Part shown: piece by piece, positions 47,962 through 56,419 of the stretch
How the letters are laid out: every line of letters begins with the position of its first letter
How positions within the stretch are numbered: position 1 is the stretch's first letter
NCBI RefSeq assembly: GCF_026625805.1
Contig: NZ_CP113064.1
Location: forward strand, 558,001 to 622,000
DNA length: 64,000 nt
From: Brevundimonas sp. SL130
GTDB lineage: Bacteria > Pseudomonadota > Alphaproteobacteria > Caulobacterales > Caulobacteraceae
Reading direction: 5' to 3'
Position numbers and translations under genes: made by a program
Notes under the pieces: generated by a model
Seen by the model: only the letters and a program-made list of their open reading frames with translations
What the model was told of the DNA's origin: nothing
The model's database searches: none

Positions 47962-49017
47962 ATGAACGCACCCGTCCAGGTCAACACCAAGGCCCAGTTG
48001 CTGCAGAATGTCGTTGAGCACGTCGACATCACCAGCTTCGACGCGCGCCCGATCATCGACTCTATGCGCAAGATGTCCTTCTCGTCGCGCGACACCGCCC
48101 GCGCCGCCGACATCTTCTCCATGGCTATCGAAGACAAGGACTGCTCGCCCTGGCTGATCCTGGCCGGTTCGACCTCGGCCGGCGGCTGCATGCACGTCTA
48201 CCGCGACATGGTGAAGTTCGGCATGGTCGACGCCGTCGTCGCCACCGGCGCCTCGATCGTGGACATGGATTTCTTTGAGGCCCTGGGCTTCAAACACTAT
48301 CAGGCCGCCGGCGAGGTGGACGACAACGTCCTGCGCGAAAACTACATCGACCGGATCTACGACACCTATATCGATGAGGAAGAGCTTCAGGCCTGCGATC
48401 ACACCATCCTGGAGATCGCCAACCGGCTGGAGCCGCGCGGCTATTCCAGCCGCGAGTTCATCTGGGAAATGGGCAGGTGGCTGAGCGAGGGCAACGCCAA
48501 GAAACCCGGCTCACTGATCCAGACCGCCTATGAAGAGGGCGTGCCGATCTTCTGCCCGGCCTTCGTCGATAGCTCCGCCGGCTTCGGCCTGGTCAAGCAC
48601 CAGAAGGAACGTGCGGCCGCCGGCCAGGCCTATCTGATGCTGGACGCCATCGCCGACTTCCGCGAACTGACTGACATCAAGATCGCCGCCGGCGTCACCG
48701 GCCTGTTCATGGTCGGCGGCGGCGTGCCCAAGAACTTCGCTCAGGACACCGTCGTCTGCGCCGAAATCCTGGGCGTCGAGGCCGAGATGCACCGTTATGC
48801 GGTCCAGATCACCGTCGCCGACGTCCGCGACGGCGCCTGCTCGTCCTCGACGCTGAAGGAAGCCGCCTCCTGGGGCAAGGTCCAGACCACCCACGAACAG
48901 ATGGTCTTCGCTGAGGCCACCACCGTCGTGCCCCTGATCGGCTCGGACGCCTATCACCGCGGCGCCTGGAAGGCCCGGGACAAACGCCGTTGGAACAAGC
49001 TGTTCGAAAAGGCCTGA
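47962..49017 (+). CDS. Deoxyhypusine synthase-like protein
   Basis: This 351-residue protein belongs to the deoxyhypusine synthase superfamily: ILAGSTSAGGCMHVYRDMVKFGMVDAVVATGASIVDMDF, then FCPAFVDSSAGFG and GGGVPKNFAQD, where the Lys is the catalytic position. Bacteria have no eIF5A hypusine pathway, so these homologues act on free polyamines, making homospermidine or a bis-guanidino relative. The adjacent decarboxylase supplies a diamine. The ATG at 47962 has AAGGGAA upstream. Which polyamine is formed cannot be read from sequence. Confidence 0.88.
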   Translation: MNAPVQVNTKAQLLQNVVEHVDITSFDARPIIDSMRKMSFSSRDTARAADIFSMAIEDKDCSPWLILAGSTSAGGCMHVYRDMVKFGMVDAVVATGASIVDMDFFEALGFKHYQAAGEVDDNVLRENYIDRIYDTYIDEEELQACDHTILEIANRLEPRGYSSREFIWEMGRWLSEGNAKKPGSLIQTAYEEGVPIFCPAFVDSSAGFGLVKHQKERAAAGQAYLMLDAIADFRELTDIKIAAGVTGLFMVGGGVPKNFAQDTVVCAEILGVEAEMHRYAVQITVADVRDGACSSSTLKEAASWGKVQTTHEQMVFAEATTVVPLIGSDAYHRGAWKARDKRRWNKLFEKA

Positions 49018-49024
49018 GGCGGGC

Positions 49025-49915
49025 CTAGCCGGCTAACTTCAAGGGCGGCGGCGCCTCGATCAGCGCCGCCAGTCCCTCGCGCCAGGTCGGATAGACGGGC
49101 CGCCAGCCCAGCTCCGCCTTGGCTAGGGCGTTGGAGACCCGTTTGGAGTCCAGATAGAACCGCCGCATGGCCTCGCTGACGCTGTCGTCGGTCCAGTCAA
49201 CCTCGGGCGGGCGGGGCAGACCCATTCGGTCAGCGGCCCAGGCCGTCACCACATCGGCCGGCGAGGGGGCGTCGTCGGTCAGATTATAGGCGGCGCCGGG
49301 TCGCGGCCGGTCCATCGAGGCGAACAGGGCCGAGACCACGTCGTCCAGATGGATGCGGTTGAACACCTGACCCGGCTTCTTCACCAGTTTGGCGGTCCCG
49401 TCCCGCAAGCGGTCCACGACGCTGCGCCCCGGCCCATAGAATCCGGGCAGACGGAAGATCTGCACCGTCAGCCCCATCCCCTGCGCCCCGTCCATCCAGT
49501 CGCGCTCGGCCCGCACGCGCCTTGCGCCTTCCAGACTGGCGGCGTTCAGCGGTCCGTCCTCGAACACCCAGCCGCCCGCCCGGTCGCCATAGACGCTGGT
49601 CGACGAGACATAGCCGATCCAGTCCGGCCAGGCCTGTGACGCCACCGGCGCCAGGGCGCGCAGGCCGGGACAGCCGTGGGCGTCGGGCGCCGCCGTCACC
49701 AGCACCGCCGTCGCGGCTTCCAGCGCGGCCTTCAGCGACTGTGTGTCGGCCGGATCGATCGCGGTGATCCCCTCGGCCGTAAGCGCGCTCCGTCGTTCCG
49801 GATCGCGGGATGTCGCCGCCGCCCGGCCGCCGCGCCGGATCGCCTCCAGGGCCGCAGCTCGACCCAGATAGCCTCCGCCGAAGACCAGCAGGGACAGGGA
49901 AGGGGCTTCAGGCAT
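49025..49915 (-). CDS. NAD-dependent epimerase/dehydratase-like SDR
   Basis: This 296-residue short extended dehydrogenase-fold protein has a modified Rossmann motif, VFGGGYLGRAAALEA, then YVSSTSVYGD and RLPGFYGPGRSVVDRLRDG. The catalytic Tyr-x3-Lys of classical SDRs is not clear: the region after SVYGD reads GGWVFEDGPLN and the Lys is replaced. It resembles the YeeZ-like NAD(P)-binding group. It is encoded 7 bases after the SqdB-like gene, so the two form an operon. Confidence 0.82.
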   Translation of the reverse strand: MPEAPSLSLLVFGGGYLGRAAALEAIRRGGRAAATSRDPERRSALTAEGITAIDPADTQSLKAALEAATAVLVTAAPDAHGCPGLRALAPVASQAWPDWIGYVSSTSVYGDRAGGWVFEDGPLNAASLEGARRVRAERDWMDGAQGMGLTVQIFRLPGFYGPGRSVVDRLRDGTAKLVKKPGQVFNRIHLDDVVSALFASMDRPRPGAAYNLTDDAPSPADVVTAWAADRMGLPRPPEVDWTDDSVSEAMRRFYLDSKRVSNALAKAELGWRPVYPTWREGLAALIEAPPPLKLAG

Positions 49916-49922
49916 GGAGGGT

Positions 49923-51155
49923 TCAGGCAGTCAGGATTTTGGAGGGTGCGCCCGGCGCATAAGGCCGCGCTTCCTTTTCCAGCGCCTCGGCCCGGCGGTG
50001 GTTCCAGGCGGAGACGCACGGCACCCGGCTCAGGTCGGCTCGGTCGGCGTAGCGGCGGGCGATGTCGGTCACATCCTGCATCAGCCCTTCCGCCAGGGTG
50101 ATCGGCTTCAGCCCCAGTTCGCGGAACTGGTCGTTGGCCACCACCAGATCATTCTCGTCCGCCTCCTGGCGCGGATTGGGGACGTTGTGGATCTCGGCGC
50201 CGGTCATGTCGGCGACCATCCGGGCCAGGTCGCGCACGCGCCGGCTCTCGGTCATCTGGTTCAGGATCTTGACCCGTTCGCCGCGCTTGGGCGGGTTTTT
50301 CAGCGCCAGTTCGACGCAGCGCACCGTGTCCTGAATATGGATGAAGGCCCGCGTCTGGCCGCCCGATCCGTGCACGGTCAAGGGATAGCCGACCGCCGCC
50401 TGCATCAGGAACCGGTTCAGCACCGTGCCGTAATCGCCGTCATAGTCGAACCGGTTGATCAGCCGCTCGTCCAGCCGGGTCTCTGTGGTCTGGGCCCCCC
50501 AGACAATGCCCTGGTGCAGGTCGGTGATCCGCAGACTGTCGTTTCGGGCGTAGAACTGGAACAGCAGGGCGTCCTGCGTCTTGGTCATATGATAGATGCT
50601 GCCGGGGTTCGGCGGGAACAGGATTTCCTGTTCGGCTGGACCGTGGTCGGTGTCCACCGTCACCTTCAGATAGCCCTCGGGGATGCGCAGGCCGGCGGTG
50701 CCGTAGCCATAGACCCCCATGGTCCCCAGGTGGGCCAGATGCACGTCCAGCCCGCTCTCGACGATGGCCGCCAGCAGATGGTTGGTGGCGTTGATGTTGT
50801 TGTCGACCGTGTACAGCTTGTGCCGCGCCGACTTCATCGAATAGGGGGCCGCCCGCTGTTCGGCGAAATGCACGACGCTGTCGGGCGCCAGGTCGCGGAT
50901 CAGGGCGACCAGACGGTCGAACTCCTTGCCGACCGTCATGTTGACGAAGCCGATGTCGCGGCCCGAGACGTCTTTCCACGCCTTGATCCGCTCGCCCATG
51001 GTGCGGATCGGCGTCAGCGACTGGACTTCCAGCTCGTTGTCGATGTTCCGGCGGCTCAGGTTGTCGACGATCGTCACGTCCCAGCCATTGGCCGACAGAT
51101 GCAGGGCCGTCGGCCAGCCGCAGAAGCCGTCGCCGCCCAGAACCAGAACCCGCAT
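49923..51155 (-). CDS. UDP-sulfoquinovose synthase-like NAD-dependent epimerase (SqdB)
   Basis: This 410-residue extended SDR has VLGGDGFCGWPTALHLSANGWDVTIVDNLSRR, FAEQRAAPYSM, the active-site YHMTK with Tyr and Lys, and GIVWG. These and the length fit SqdB, which converts UDP-glucose and sulfite to UDP-sulfoquinovose for sulfolipid. Brevundimonas is known to contain sulfoquinovosyl diacylglycerol. No sqdX or sqdD glycosyltransferase lies next to it, so the pathway is not complete here. The ATG at 51155 is at the Rossmann strand. Confidence 0.85.
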   Translation of the reverse strand: MRVLVLGGDGFCGWPTALHLSANGWDVTIVDNLSRRNIDNELEVQSLTPIRTMGERIKAWKDVSGRDIGFVNMTVGKEFDRLVALIRDLAPDSVVHFAEQRAAPYSMKSARHKLYTVDNNINATNHLLAAIVESGLDVHLAHLGTMGVYGYGTAGLRIPEGYLKVTVDTDHGPAEQEILFPPNPGSIYHMTKTQDALLFQFYARNDSLRITDLHQGIVWGAQTTETRLDERLINRFDYDGDYGTVLNRFLMQAAVGYPLTVHGSGGQTRAFIHIQDTVRCVELALKNPPKRGERVKILNQMTESRRVRDLARMVADMTGAEIHNVPNPRQEADENDLVVANDQFRELGLKPITLAEGLMQDVTDIARRYADRADLSRVPCVSAWNHRRAEALEKEARPYAPGAPSKILTA

Positions 51156-51505
51156 GAAAAAGCCCCACCGTCGTCTCAAAGCCCATGCCTAGCCCAGGCG
51201 AGCGGCTTCGGCAAAGCGGGGCAGTGACGAACGGGGGGCGCTTTGACGAAAACCCCTTGGAAAGCACCGTCGCACAGGCTAAGTCTCGCTCGTCTCCCAC
51301 TCAAACGCAGCTTTACGGGCCTACACCCGGCTGTTCGCGGCTTGAGCCGATCATGACGGTCGGTCCCGAAAGGACCGGCGCACCATGCGGGCGACAAGGC
51401 ATTCCGACAGTTCGACAATCGGGGATCGGCCCCGAGCGAAACGGAACCACGAAACGGACGGAACCGGCCAACGGCCTGGGCTCCTCCCTGCACACGGTAG
51501 CGCGA
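51156..51505. other. Noncoding stretch upstream of the DUF4167 gene
   Basis: No gene is supported. CGGTCC-CGAAA-GGACCG at about 51359-51375 can form a 6-bp hairpin. Two GGAAC motifs occur further on but neither has CGTT at the EcfG spacing. The frame of the DUF4167 gene is open through much of this stretch but without similarity. Confidence 0.5.
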
Positions 51506-52528
51506 ATGAGAGATTTCAAGGGCATGAAGCGTCAGCGCGGACGCAATCGGAACAAGGCGGGCGCCTCAAACGCCAACAGCGCCAATCCGAATCGTTCGTG
51601 GGACTCGCAAGGCCCCGAGAACATCAAGGTCCGTGGCAACGCTCAGACCGTCTATGAGCGCTACCAGCAGCTGGCCCGTGACGCCTCGTCCGGCGGCGAC
51701 CGGGTGCTTGCCGAAAACTATCAGCAGCACGCCGAACATTATTACCGCGTCCTGCGCGCGCTTCAGCCGCAGCGGTCCTTCTCGGACATCGCCGCGCGCG
51801 AACAGTCGAACCAGGGCTTCGACATCGATTTTGAGGACGAATCCGGCGCCCAGGCCGCCGCCTTCGTCGCCGCCCAGCAGGCCGCGGACCGTCAGGCCCT
51901 GGAAGCCGCCGAACGCGAGCAGAACCCTAACCGCGAGCGTAACGATCGCGACCAGAACCGTGACCGCGATTTCAACCGTGACCGTGACCAGAATCGCGAC
52001 CGTGATCGCGATCAGGCCCAAACTCGTGATCGTGATCGTGATCGTGATCGTGATCGTGACCGCGACCAGAACCGCGACGCCCAGCCGCCTCGCGAACCCC
52101 GCGAACCCCGCGAGCCGCGTGAAGACGGCGAGGCCCGCGCCGACGGCGAGGGCGGCGGTCGCCGCGAGAGCCGTCGCGAACGCTGGGAGCGTCGCCGCGA
52201 GGAGCGCAATCGCCGCTTCGACAACCAGGAAAACCCCGGTTCGGACGAAGGGGCGGAGGTGCAAGCCGAGGCCGCGCCGGCCGCCGAGCCCACGTTCGAG
52301 GCGCCCGTCGAGTCGCCGACGGCGGATGAGCGGCCCGCCCGCCGGTCGCGCCGTCCGGCTGTCGCAGCCGTCGCCGATGACGAGGCTCCGACGGCTCTGC
52401 CGGGCTTCCTGACCCGGTCGTCCGTCCCTGCGGCCCCGGTGTCCGCCGACGTCGCCGAGGACGCGGAAACCGCGCCGCGTCGCCGCGCCCCGCGCCGCAA
52501 GGCCGAGGTCGCCGACAGCGAAGGCTGA
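51506..52528 (+). CDS. DUF4167 domain protein with RD-repeat region
   Basis: This 340-residue protein has the DUF4167 domain at about residues 8-75: MKRQRGRNRNK, then SWDSQGPENIKVRGNAQTVYERYQQLARDASSGGDRVLAENYQQHAEHYYRVL. This family is alphaproteobacterial and its function is not known, although basic N-termini suggest RNA or DNA contact. After it comes a highly charged region with RDRDRD and QNRDRD repeats, then PREPREPRE, then an acidic and basic tail. The DNA under the RD run is a six-base repeat. The start is uncertain between 51506 and 51524. Confidence 0.88.
   Translation: MRDFKGMKRQRGRNRNKAGASNANSANPNRSWDSQGPENIKVRGNAQTVYERYQQLARDASSGGDRVLAENYQQHAEHYYRVLRALQPQRSFSDIAAREQSNQGFDIDFEDESGAQAAAFVAAQQAADRQALEAAEREQNPNRERNDRDQNRDRDFNRDRDQNRDRDRDQAQTRDRDRDRDRDRDRDQNRDAQPPREPREPREPREDGEARADGEGGGRRESRRERWERRREERNRRFDNQENPGSDEGAEVQAEAAPAAEPTFEAPVESPTADERPARRSRRPAVAAVADDEAPTALPGFLTRSSVPAAPVSADVAEDAETAPRRRAPRRKAEVADSEG
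52025..52060 (+). repeat. CGTGAT hexanucleotide run in the DUF4167 gene
   Basis: Five perfect CGTGAT units (52025-52054) and one CGTGAC encode alternating Arg-Asp. Similar but less perfect units flank it. Confidence 0.9.
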
Positions 52529-52658
52529 CCTGCCGCGCCCCCGGCCCTTCCTGGCCGGGCGGCGCACGAACGGCCTTGACGGCGGCGGTCCATACGGCGC
52601 CTAAAAGGGGCGACCTCGCCGACAGGCGGGGCCTCGACAAGCCTTAAGGGAAGCCTTG

Positions 52659-53369
52659 ATGCGTCAAAGCTCACAGTCTCGCTCTTCGAGGTTCGCCGGA
52701 CTTCGCGCCATCGCCACGACCGTCGTTCTGACGACGGCTCTTGCGGTCGCGGCCTGCGCTTCCGCACCACCGCCGCCTCCACCGCCCCCGCCCCCATCCG
52801 CGCCTGGCGGCGGTTCCGGCGCCGTCCTGATGGACTGGCGCGGCGTCATCACGGCCGCGGATCGCGACCGTTACCAGCGGCGCGACGCCGCCTGGACCCT
52901 GGCCTTGCAACAGGCCCGTCGCCAACGCGGTTCGGGCGATCTGGACAGTCTCGGCGCCCTGATCGATCCCGGCGCTGGTCGCGCTGATGTCGCCCCGCCC
53001 CCCGGAAACTATCGCTGCCGCACCGTCAAACTGGGCTCCCAGGGCGGCGAGGAGGGGCTCGGCTATGTCGTCTACGGCTGGTTCGCCTGCCGCATCGAAC
53101 AGACCCCGCGCGGGCTGAAGTTCAGCAAATTGACCGGCTCGCAACGCCCCTCGGGCCTGCTCTTCCCCGAGAACGACCGCCACATGCTGTTGCTCGGCTC
53201 CATGGCCCTGGCCCAGGAACCGGCCGCCAACTCCTACGGTCGCAACCCCGAGCGCGATCTGGTCGCCGTGCTGGAACGGGTCGGCGACGCTCGCTGGCGA
53301 CTGGTCCTGCCCTGGCCCCAGTACGAATCGAACCTGGATCTGATCGAGCTGGTCCCGGCCGCGAGTTGA
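52659..53369 (+). CDS. DUF4893 lipoprotein
   Basis: This 236-residue protein has a signal and lipobox (LTTALAVAAC), then a run of ten Pro. The DUF4893 domain starts near residue 55 (WRGVITAADRDRYQRRDAAWTLALQQAR) and runs through NYRCRTVKLGS, FACRIEQTPRGLKFSKLTGSQRPSGLLFPEN to RNPERDLVAVLERVGDARWRLVLPWPQYESNLDLIEL. The family is of unknown function and envelope-located. AAGGGAAG precedes the ATG at 52659. The next gene starts 7 bases after its stop. Confidence 0.85.
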   Translation: MRQSSQSRSSRFAGLRAIATTVVLTTALAVAACASAPPPPPPPPPPSAPGGGSGAVLMDWRGVITAADRDRYQRRDAAWTLALQQARRQRGSGDLDSLGALIDPGAGRADVAPPPGNYRCRTVKLGSQGGEEGLGYVVYGWFACRIEQTPRGLKFSKLTGSQRPSGLLFPENDRHMLLLGSMALAQEPAANSYGRNPERDLVAVLERVGDARWRLVLPWPQYESNLDLIELVPAAS

Positions 53370-53376
53370 CGCCGAC

Positions 53377-54600
53377 TTGACCGCGATCAGGGACATCGCC
53401 GTCGCCGGCGCGGGCCCTACAGGTCTGGCCGTCGCCTTGATGCTGGCGCGGCAGGGGCGCCGGGTCGTGGTTTTCGAGCGGTTCGACACGGCCCAGCCGG
53501 TCGGGGCCGGTTTCATGCTCCAACCTACAGGACTGGCGGTGCTCGACGCTCTGGGCCTGACGCCTGCAATTCAGGGCCTGGGCCAGCCGATTGATCATAT
53601 CTTCGGCCGGGCGGCGCCCAGCGGACGGGTCGTTCTGGACGTCCGCTACTCAGACTTGAAACGTCCGCGCCAGGCTTTGGGCGTCCATCGCTCCGCCATC
53701 TTCCACGTCCTTCACCAGGCCTGTCTTGAGGCGGGCGTCCAGTTCGAGCTGGCGCGTGAGGCGACGGCGGCGTCTCTGGGCCGTTTGAGCTTCGCAGATG
53801 GAAGCACGTCTCCGGCCTTTGATCTGGTGGTGGATGCGACCGGGGCCCGCTCGCCCATCGCCGCAGTCCTGGCTCAGGCTCAGGGTTCAGCGCGCCGAGA
53901 CCTGGCTTACGGCGCCCTTTGGACCACCACGCCCTGGCCCGTCGATCCCCATTTCGACGAGCGCGCCCTGCAACAGGTCTATCGCGGCGCTGCAAAAATG
54001 GTCGGCGTCCTGCCGGTCGGAGTTCGCCCGGGCTCGCCCGACCGCCTGGCGACATTCTTCTGGAGTTTGAAGGCCCAGGACCATGACGTCTGGGTCCGTC
54101 AGGGGCTCGAAGCCTGGAAGGCGGAGGTGCGCGCCCTCTGGCCCGAGACGGCCGCGCTCCTCGAGACCATCGGCCATACCGACGATCTGGTCTTGGCCCG
54201 TTACGGCCACCACACCCTGGCGCGGCCCGTTGCGGATCGGCTCGCCGTTGTCGGCGACGCAGCCCATTCGACCAGTCCCCAGCTGGGCCAAGGCGTCAAT
54301 ATGGGGCTGCTGGACGCTCACGCCCTTTGTTGGGCGCTACAGACCCACGCCGATCTCGATACGGCCCTGTCGGCCTATGCGCAGGATCGCCGCTGGCATC
54401 TGCGTCTCTACCAGGCGCTCAGCCTGGGGTTCACGCCCTTCTATCAGGCCGATGGGCGGCTTTTGCCGTGGATCCGCGACCATGTGTTGGGCAAGGCCGC
54501 GCGCCTGCCTTTTGCACCCCGCCTGCTGGCCGCCACGGTCTCAGGCCTGCTGCTGGATCCGCGAAGGACGGGCTGTGCCAAGTCATTGCGGCCAGCATAG
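53377..54600 (+). CDS. FAD-dependent aromatic monooxygenase-like protein
   Basis: This 407-residue flavoprotein has the dinucleotide motif VAGAGPTGLAVALMLARQGRRVVVFER, the DG motif VVDATGARSPI and the second FAD site VVGDAAHSTSPQLGQGVNMGLLDA. These define the PHBH/UbiH class of class A hydroxylases. The substrate is unknown; no aromatic degradation genes are adjacent. The TTG start at 53377 lies 7 bases after the DUF4893 stop, and the FAD motif begins 6 residues in, so no earlier start is needed. Confidence 0.88.
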   Translation: MTAIRDIAVAGAGPTGLAVALMLARQGRRVVVFERFDTAQPVGAGFMLQPTGLAVLDALGLTPAIQGLGQPIDHIFGRAAPSGRVVLDVRYSDLKRPRQALGVHRSAIFHVLHQACLEAGVQFELAREATAASLGRLSFADGSTSPAFDLVVDATGARSPIAAVLAQAQGSARRDLAYGALWTTTPWPVDPHFDERALQQVYRGAAKMVGVLPVGVRPGSPDRLATFFWSLKAQDHDVWVRQGLEAWKAEVRALWPETAALLETIGHTDDLVLARYGHHTLARPVADRLAVVGDAAHSTSPQLGQGVNMGLLDAHALCWALQTHADLDTALSAYAQDRRWHLRLYQALSLGFTPFYQADGRLLPWIRDHVLGKAARLPFAPRLLAATVSGLLLDPRRTGCAKSLRPA

Positions 54601-54736
54601 TCTTCATCGTCCTGCCTCAGCGGTCGAGAGTCTCTGGCCGTAACCCAGACGCATGATGGTGCAGGCTTCCGCCGCCAGCGATAGGCGGCTCAATCATCCG
54701 GCGCCGGCCTAAACCGGCGACGGACAGCCTGTCTGG

Positions 54737-56092
54737 TCAGCCCTGGGCCGAGCGGAGACCGTTGGCCGAGGCCTGTTGCAGAGCCGGGCGTTTCTGACCG
54801 CCAGAGGCGATCACGCGGTCGATCCGGGCCTTTTCGGCGCGGAAGGCGGCGAGGTCGGCGCCCGAGAGTTCGGTGCCTTCCTGGGTCCGCACGCCGGCGG
54901 GATTGATCCGCTGGCCGTTGCGCCACAGCTCATAGTGCAGGTGCGGGCCAGTCGAGGCGCCGGTCGAGCCGACATAGGCGACGACCTGGCCCTGGCTGAC
55001 CCGCTGGCCGGCGCGGATGCCCGAGCCGTAGCGCGACAGGTGGCCGTAGCCGCTCTCGAGGCCGTTGTTGTGGCGAATCCGTAGCCAGTTGCCGTAACCG
55101 CCCCAGCGGCGCGCCTCGACCACCACGCCGTCGGCGGGGGCCACGACCGGCGTGCCGGTTCCGGCGGCGAAGTCGATGCCCTGGTGCATTTTCTTGTAGC
55201 CGGAGATCGGGTGGGTGCGGAAACCAAAGCCCGAAGACACGCGGCGGAAATTCTGCAGCGGGGTGCGCATCATGGCCGAGCGCAGGTTCTTGCCCGAGGC
55301 GTCGAAGAACTGCGCCTCCTTGGCCCCGGCGGGTTTGAAGCGATAGAAGGTGACGCCCCGCAGTTCGGCGTACATCAGATCGCCCACATCCACGGTGCGA
55401 CCGGCCTCGGTCACGTCGCGGTCGAACACCATGGTGAACTCGTCAGACGCGCGGATGTCGCGTTGCATATCGAACTTGGTCGCAAACAGGCGGCTGGCCG
55501 AACGGACGATGGAGGCTGTGGCGCCCAATTCGCGGGCGCTGGCGGACAGCGAGCGCTCGACTTCGCCCTTCAGGACGACGGTCTCGTGCGTGACCTTTTC
55601 TTCCAGCGAACGCAGGCGCAGGGCGCCGTCGAAGCTGCGCGATACAGTCAGCTGGCTGGCCGGGCCCGTGCGCATGGTCAGGCCGATCAGGCGGGCGTCG
55701 CCGCGGCCGTTGCGGGGTTTGGCGATGGCGGTTTCGAAACGGAGACCGGCGCGGAGGTCGGCGAGGTCGAAGGCGTTGGCGACGGTGGCGGCGACGGCGC
55801 TGGCTTCTTCCGGCGCGACGCCGGTGCGGCGCACGGCCTGCTCGAAGGTTTCGCCGCGACGAATCTGAACGGGGATGGCTTCCGGGGCGGTCATGCCGGC
55901 CGGAGCATTGGCGGCCGCGAAGGCCTGGGCTTCCATGGCGGCCATCTGGGCCGACGACAGTACGGGAACTTCTTCCGCCTGGGCGGGTTGGTAGACTCTG
56001 CCGGCTAGAAGGGCCACGGACACGGCCGCTGCGGCGGTGACAATATGCGGTGCGAGGCGCATCGGTTGGCGGCGTGGGTCGAACTGAGCCAT
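54737..56092 (-). CDS. M23 family metallopeptidase, active-type LytM endopeptidase
   Basis: This 451-residue envelope protein has a membrane or signal helix (APHIVTAAAAVSVALLAGRVY), a LysM/Csd3-like middle part (IPVQIRRGETFEQAVRRTG, then NVGDLMYAELRGVTFYRF-type strands) and a C-terminal M23 domain at about residues 300-395. The domain keeps its zinc ligands: MHQGIDFAAG and HLHYELW. It should cut peptidoglycan cross-links, unlike the degenerate LytM protein at 31276. The tail is basic and Ala/Gln-rich. Confidence 0.92.
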   Translation of the reverse strand: MAQFDPRRQPMRLAPHIVTAAAAVSVALLAGRVYQPAQAEEVPVLSSAQMAAMEAQAFAAANAPAGMTAPEAIPVQIRRGETFEQAVRRTGVAPEEASAVAATVANAFDLADLRAGLRFETAIAKPRNGRGDARLIGLTMRTGPASQLTVSRSFDGALRLRSLEEKVTHETVVLKGEVERSLSASARELGATASIVRSASRLFATKFDMQRDIRASDEFTMVFDRDVTEAGRTVDVGDLMYAELRGVTFYRFKPAGAKEAQFFDASGKNLRSAMMRTPLQNFRRVSSGFGFRTHPISGYKKMHQGIDFAAGTGTPVVAPADGVVVEARRWGGYGNWLRIRHNNGLESGYGHLSRYGSGIRAGQRVSQGQVVAYVGSTGASTGPHLHYELWRNGQRINPAGVRTQEGTELSGADLAAFRAEKARIDRVIASGGQKRPALQQASANGLRSAQG

Positions 56093-56419
56093 CGGTCCCG
56101 TCGTGTTGCGACGCCCGAGGCGCCAAACGTCTTAGCCAAAGATCGCGCCGAATAGACCCCGAAGCGCGAAGTCACCGGCTATACCCTGCCTGTCTCAGTT
56201 TGGGAAGACAGACCGTTACAAACCGTTAAGAACCGGACGTGTTCGGAAAAAAGCCTCGTAGACTCATGCGATTGATCCGCAGCCTCGCCCTCTTGTCGCC
56301 CCGCTTGGCTGCAACCAAGCCGCGTCCGAGCGTGTTCCGTCACGCTTGAGGCTTGTATTCACATCGAGGGTGGCGATGGTGGTTCGGCGAACAGTTCTCA
56401 ACCGATACGGCGTCCTCGT
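56093..56419. other. Divergent promoter region between the M23 and YdbH genes
   Basis: No gene is supported. The stretch is somewhat AT-richer and includes two direct CCGTTA copies (56212 and 56223), but I cannot assign a named regulator. Confidence 0.5.

Noticed and set aside
51412..51470. GGAAC motifs upstream of the DUF4167 gene as EcfG promoters
   Set aside because: No CGTT lies 16 or 17 bases downstream of either.
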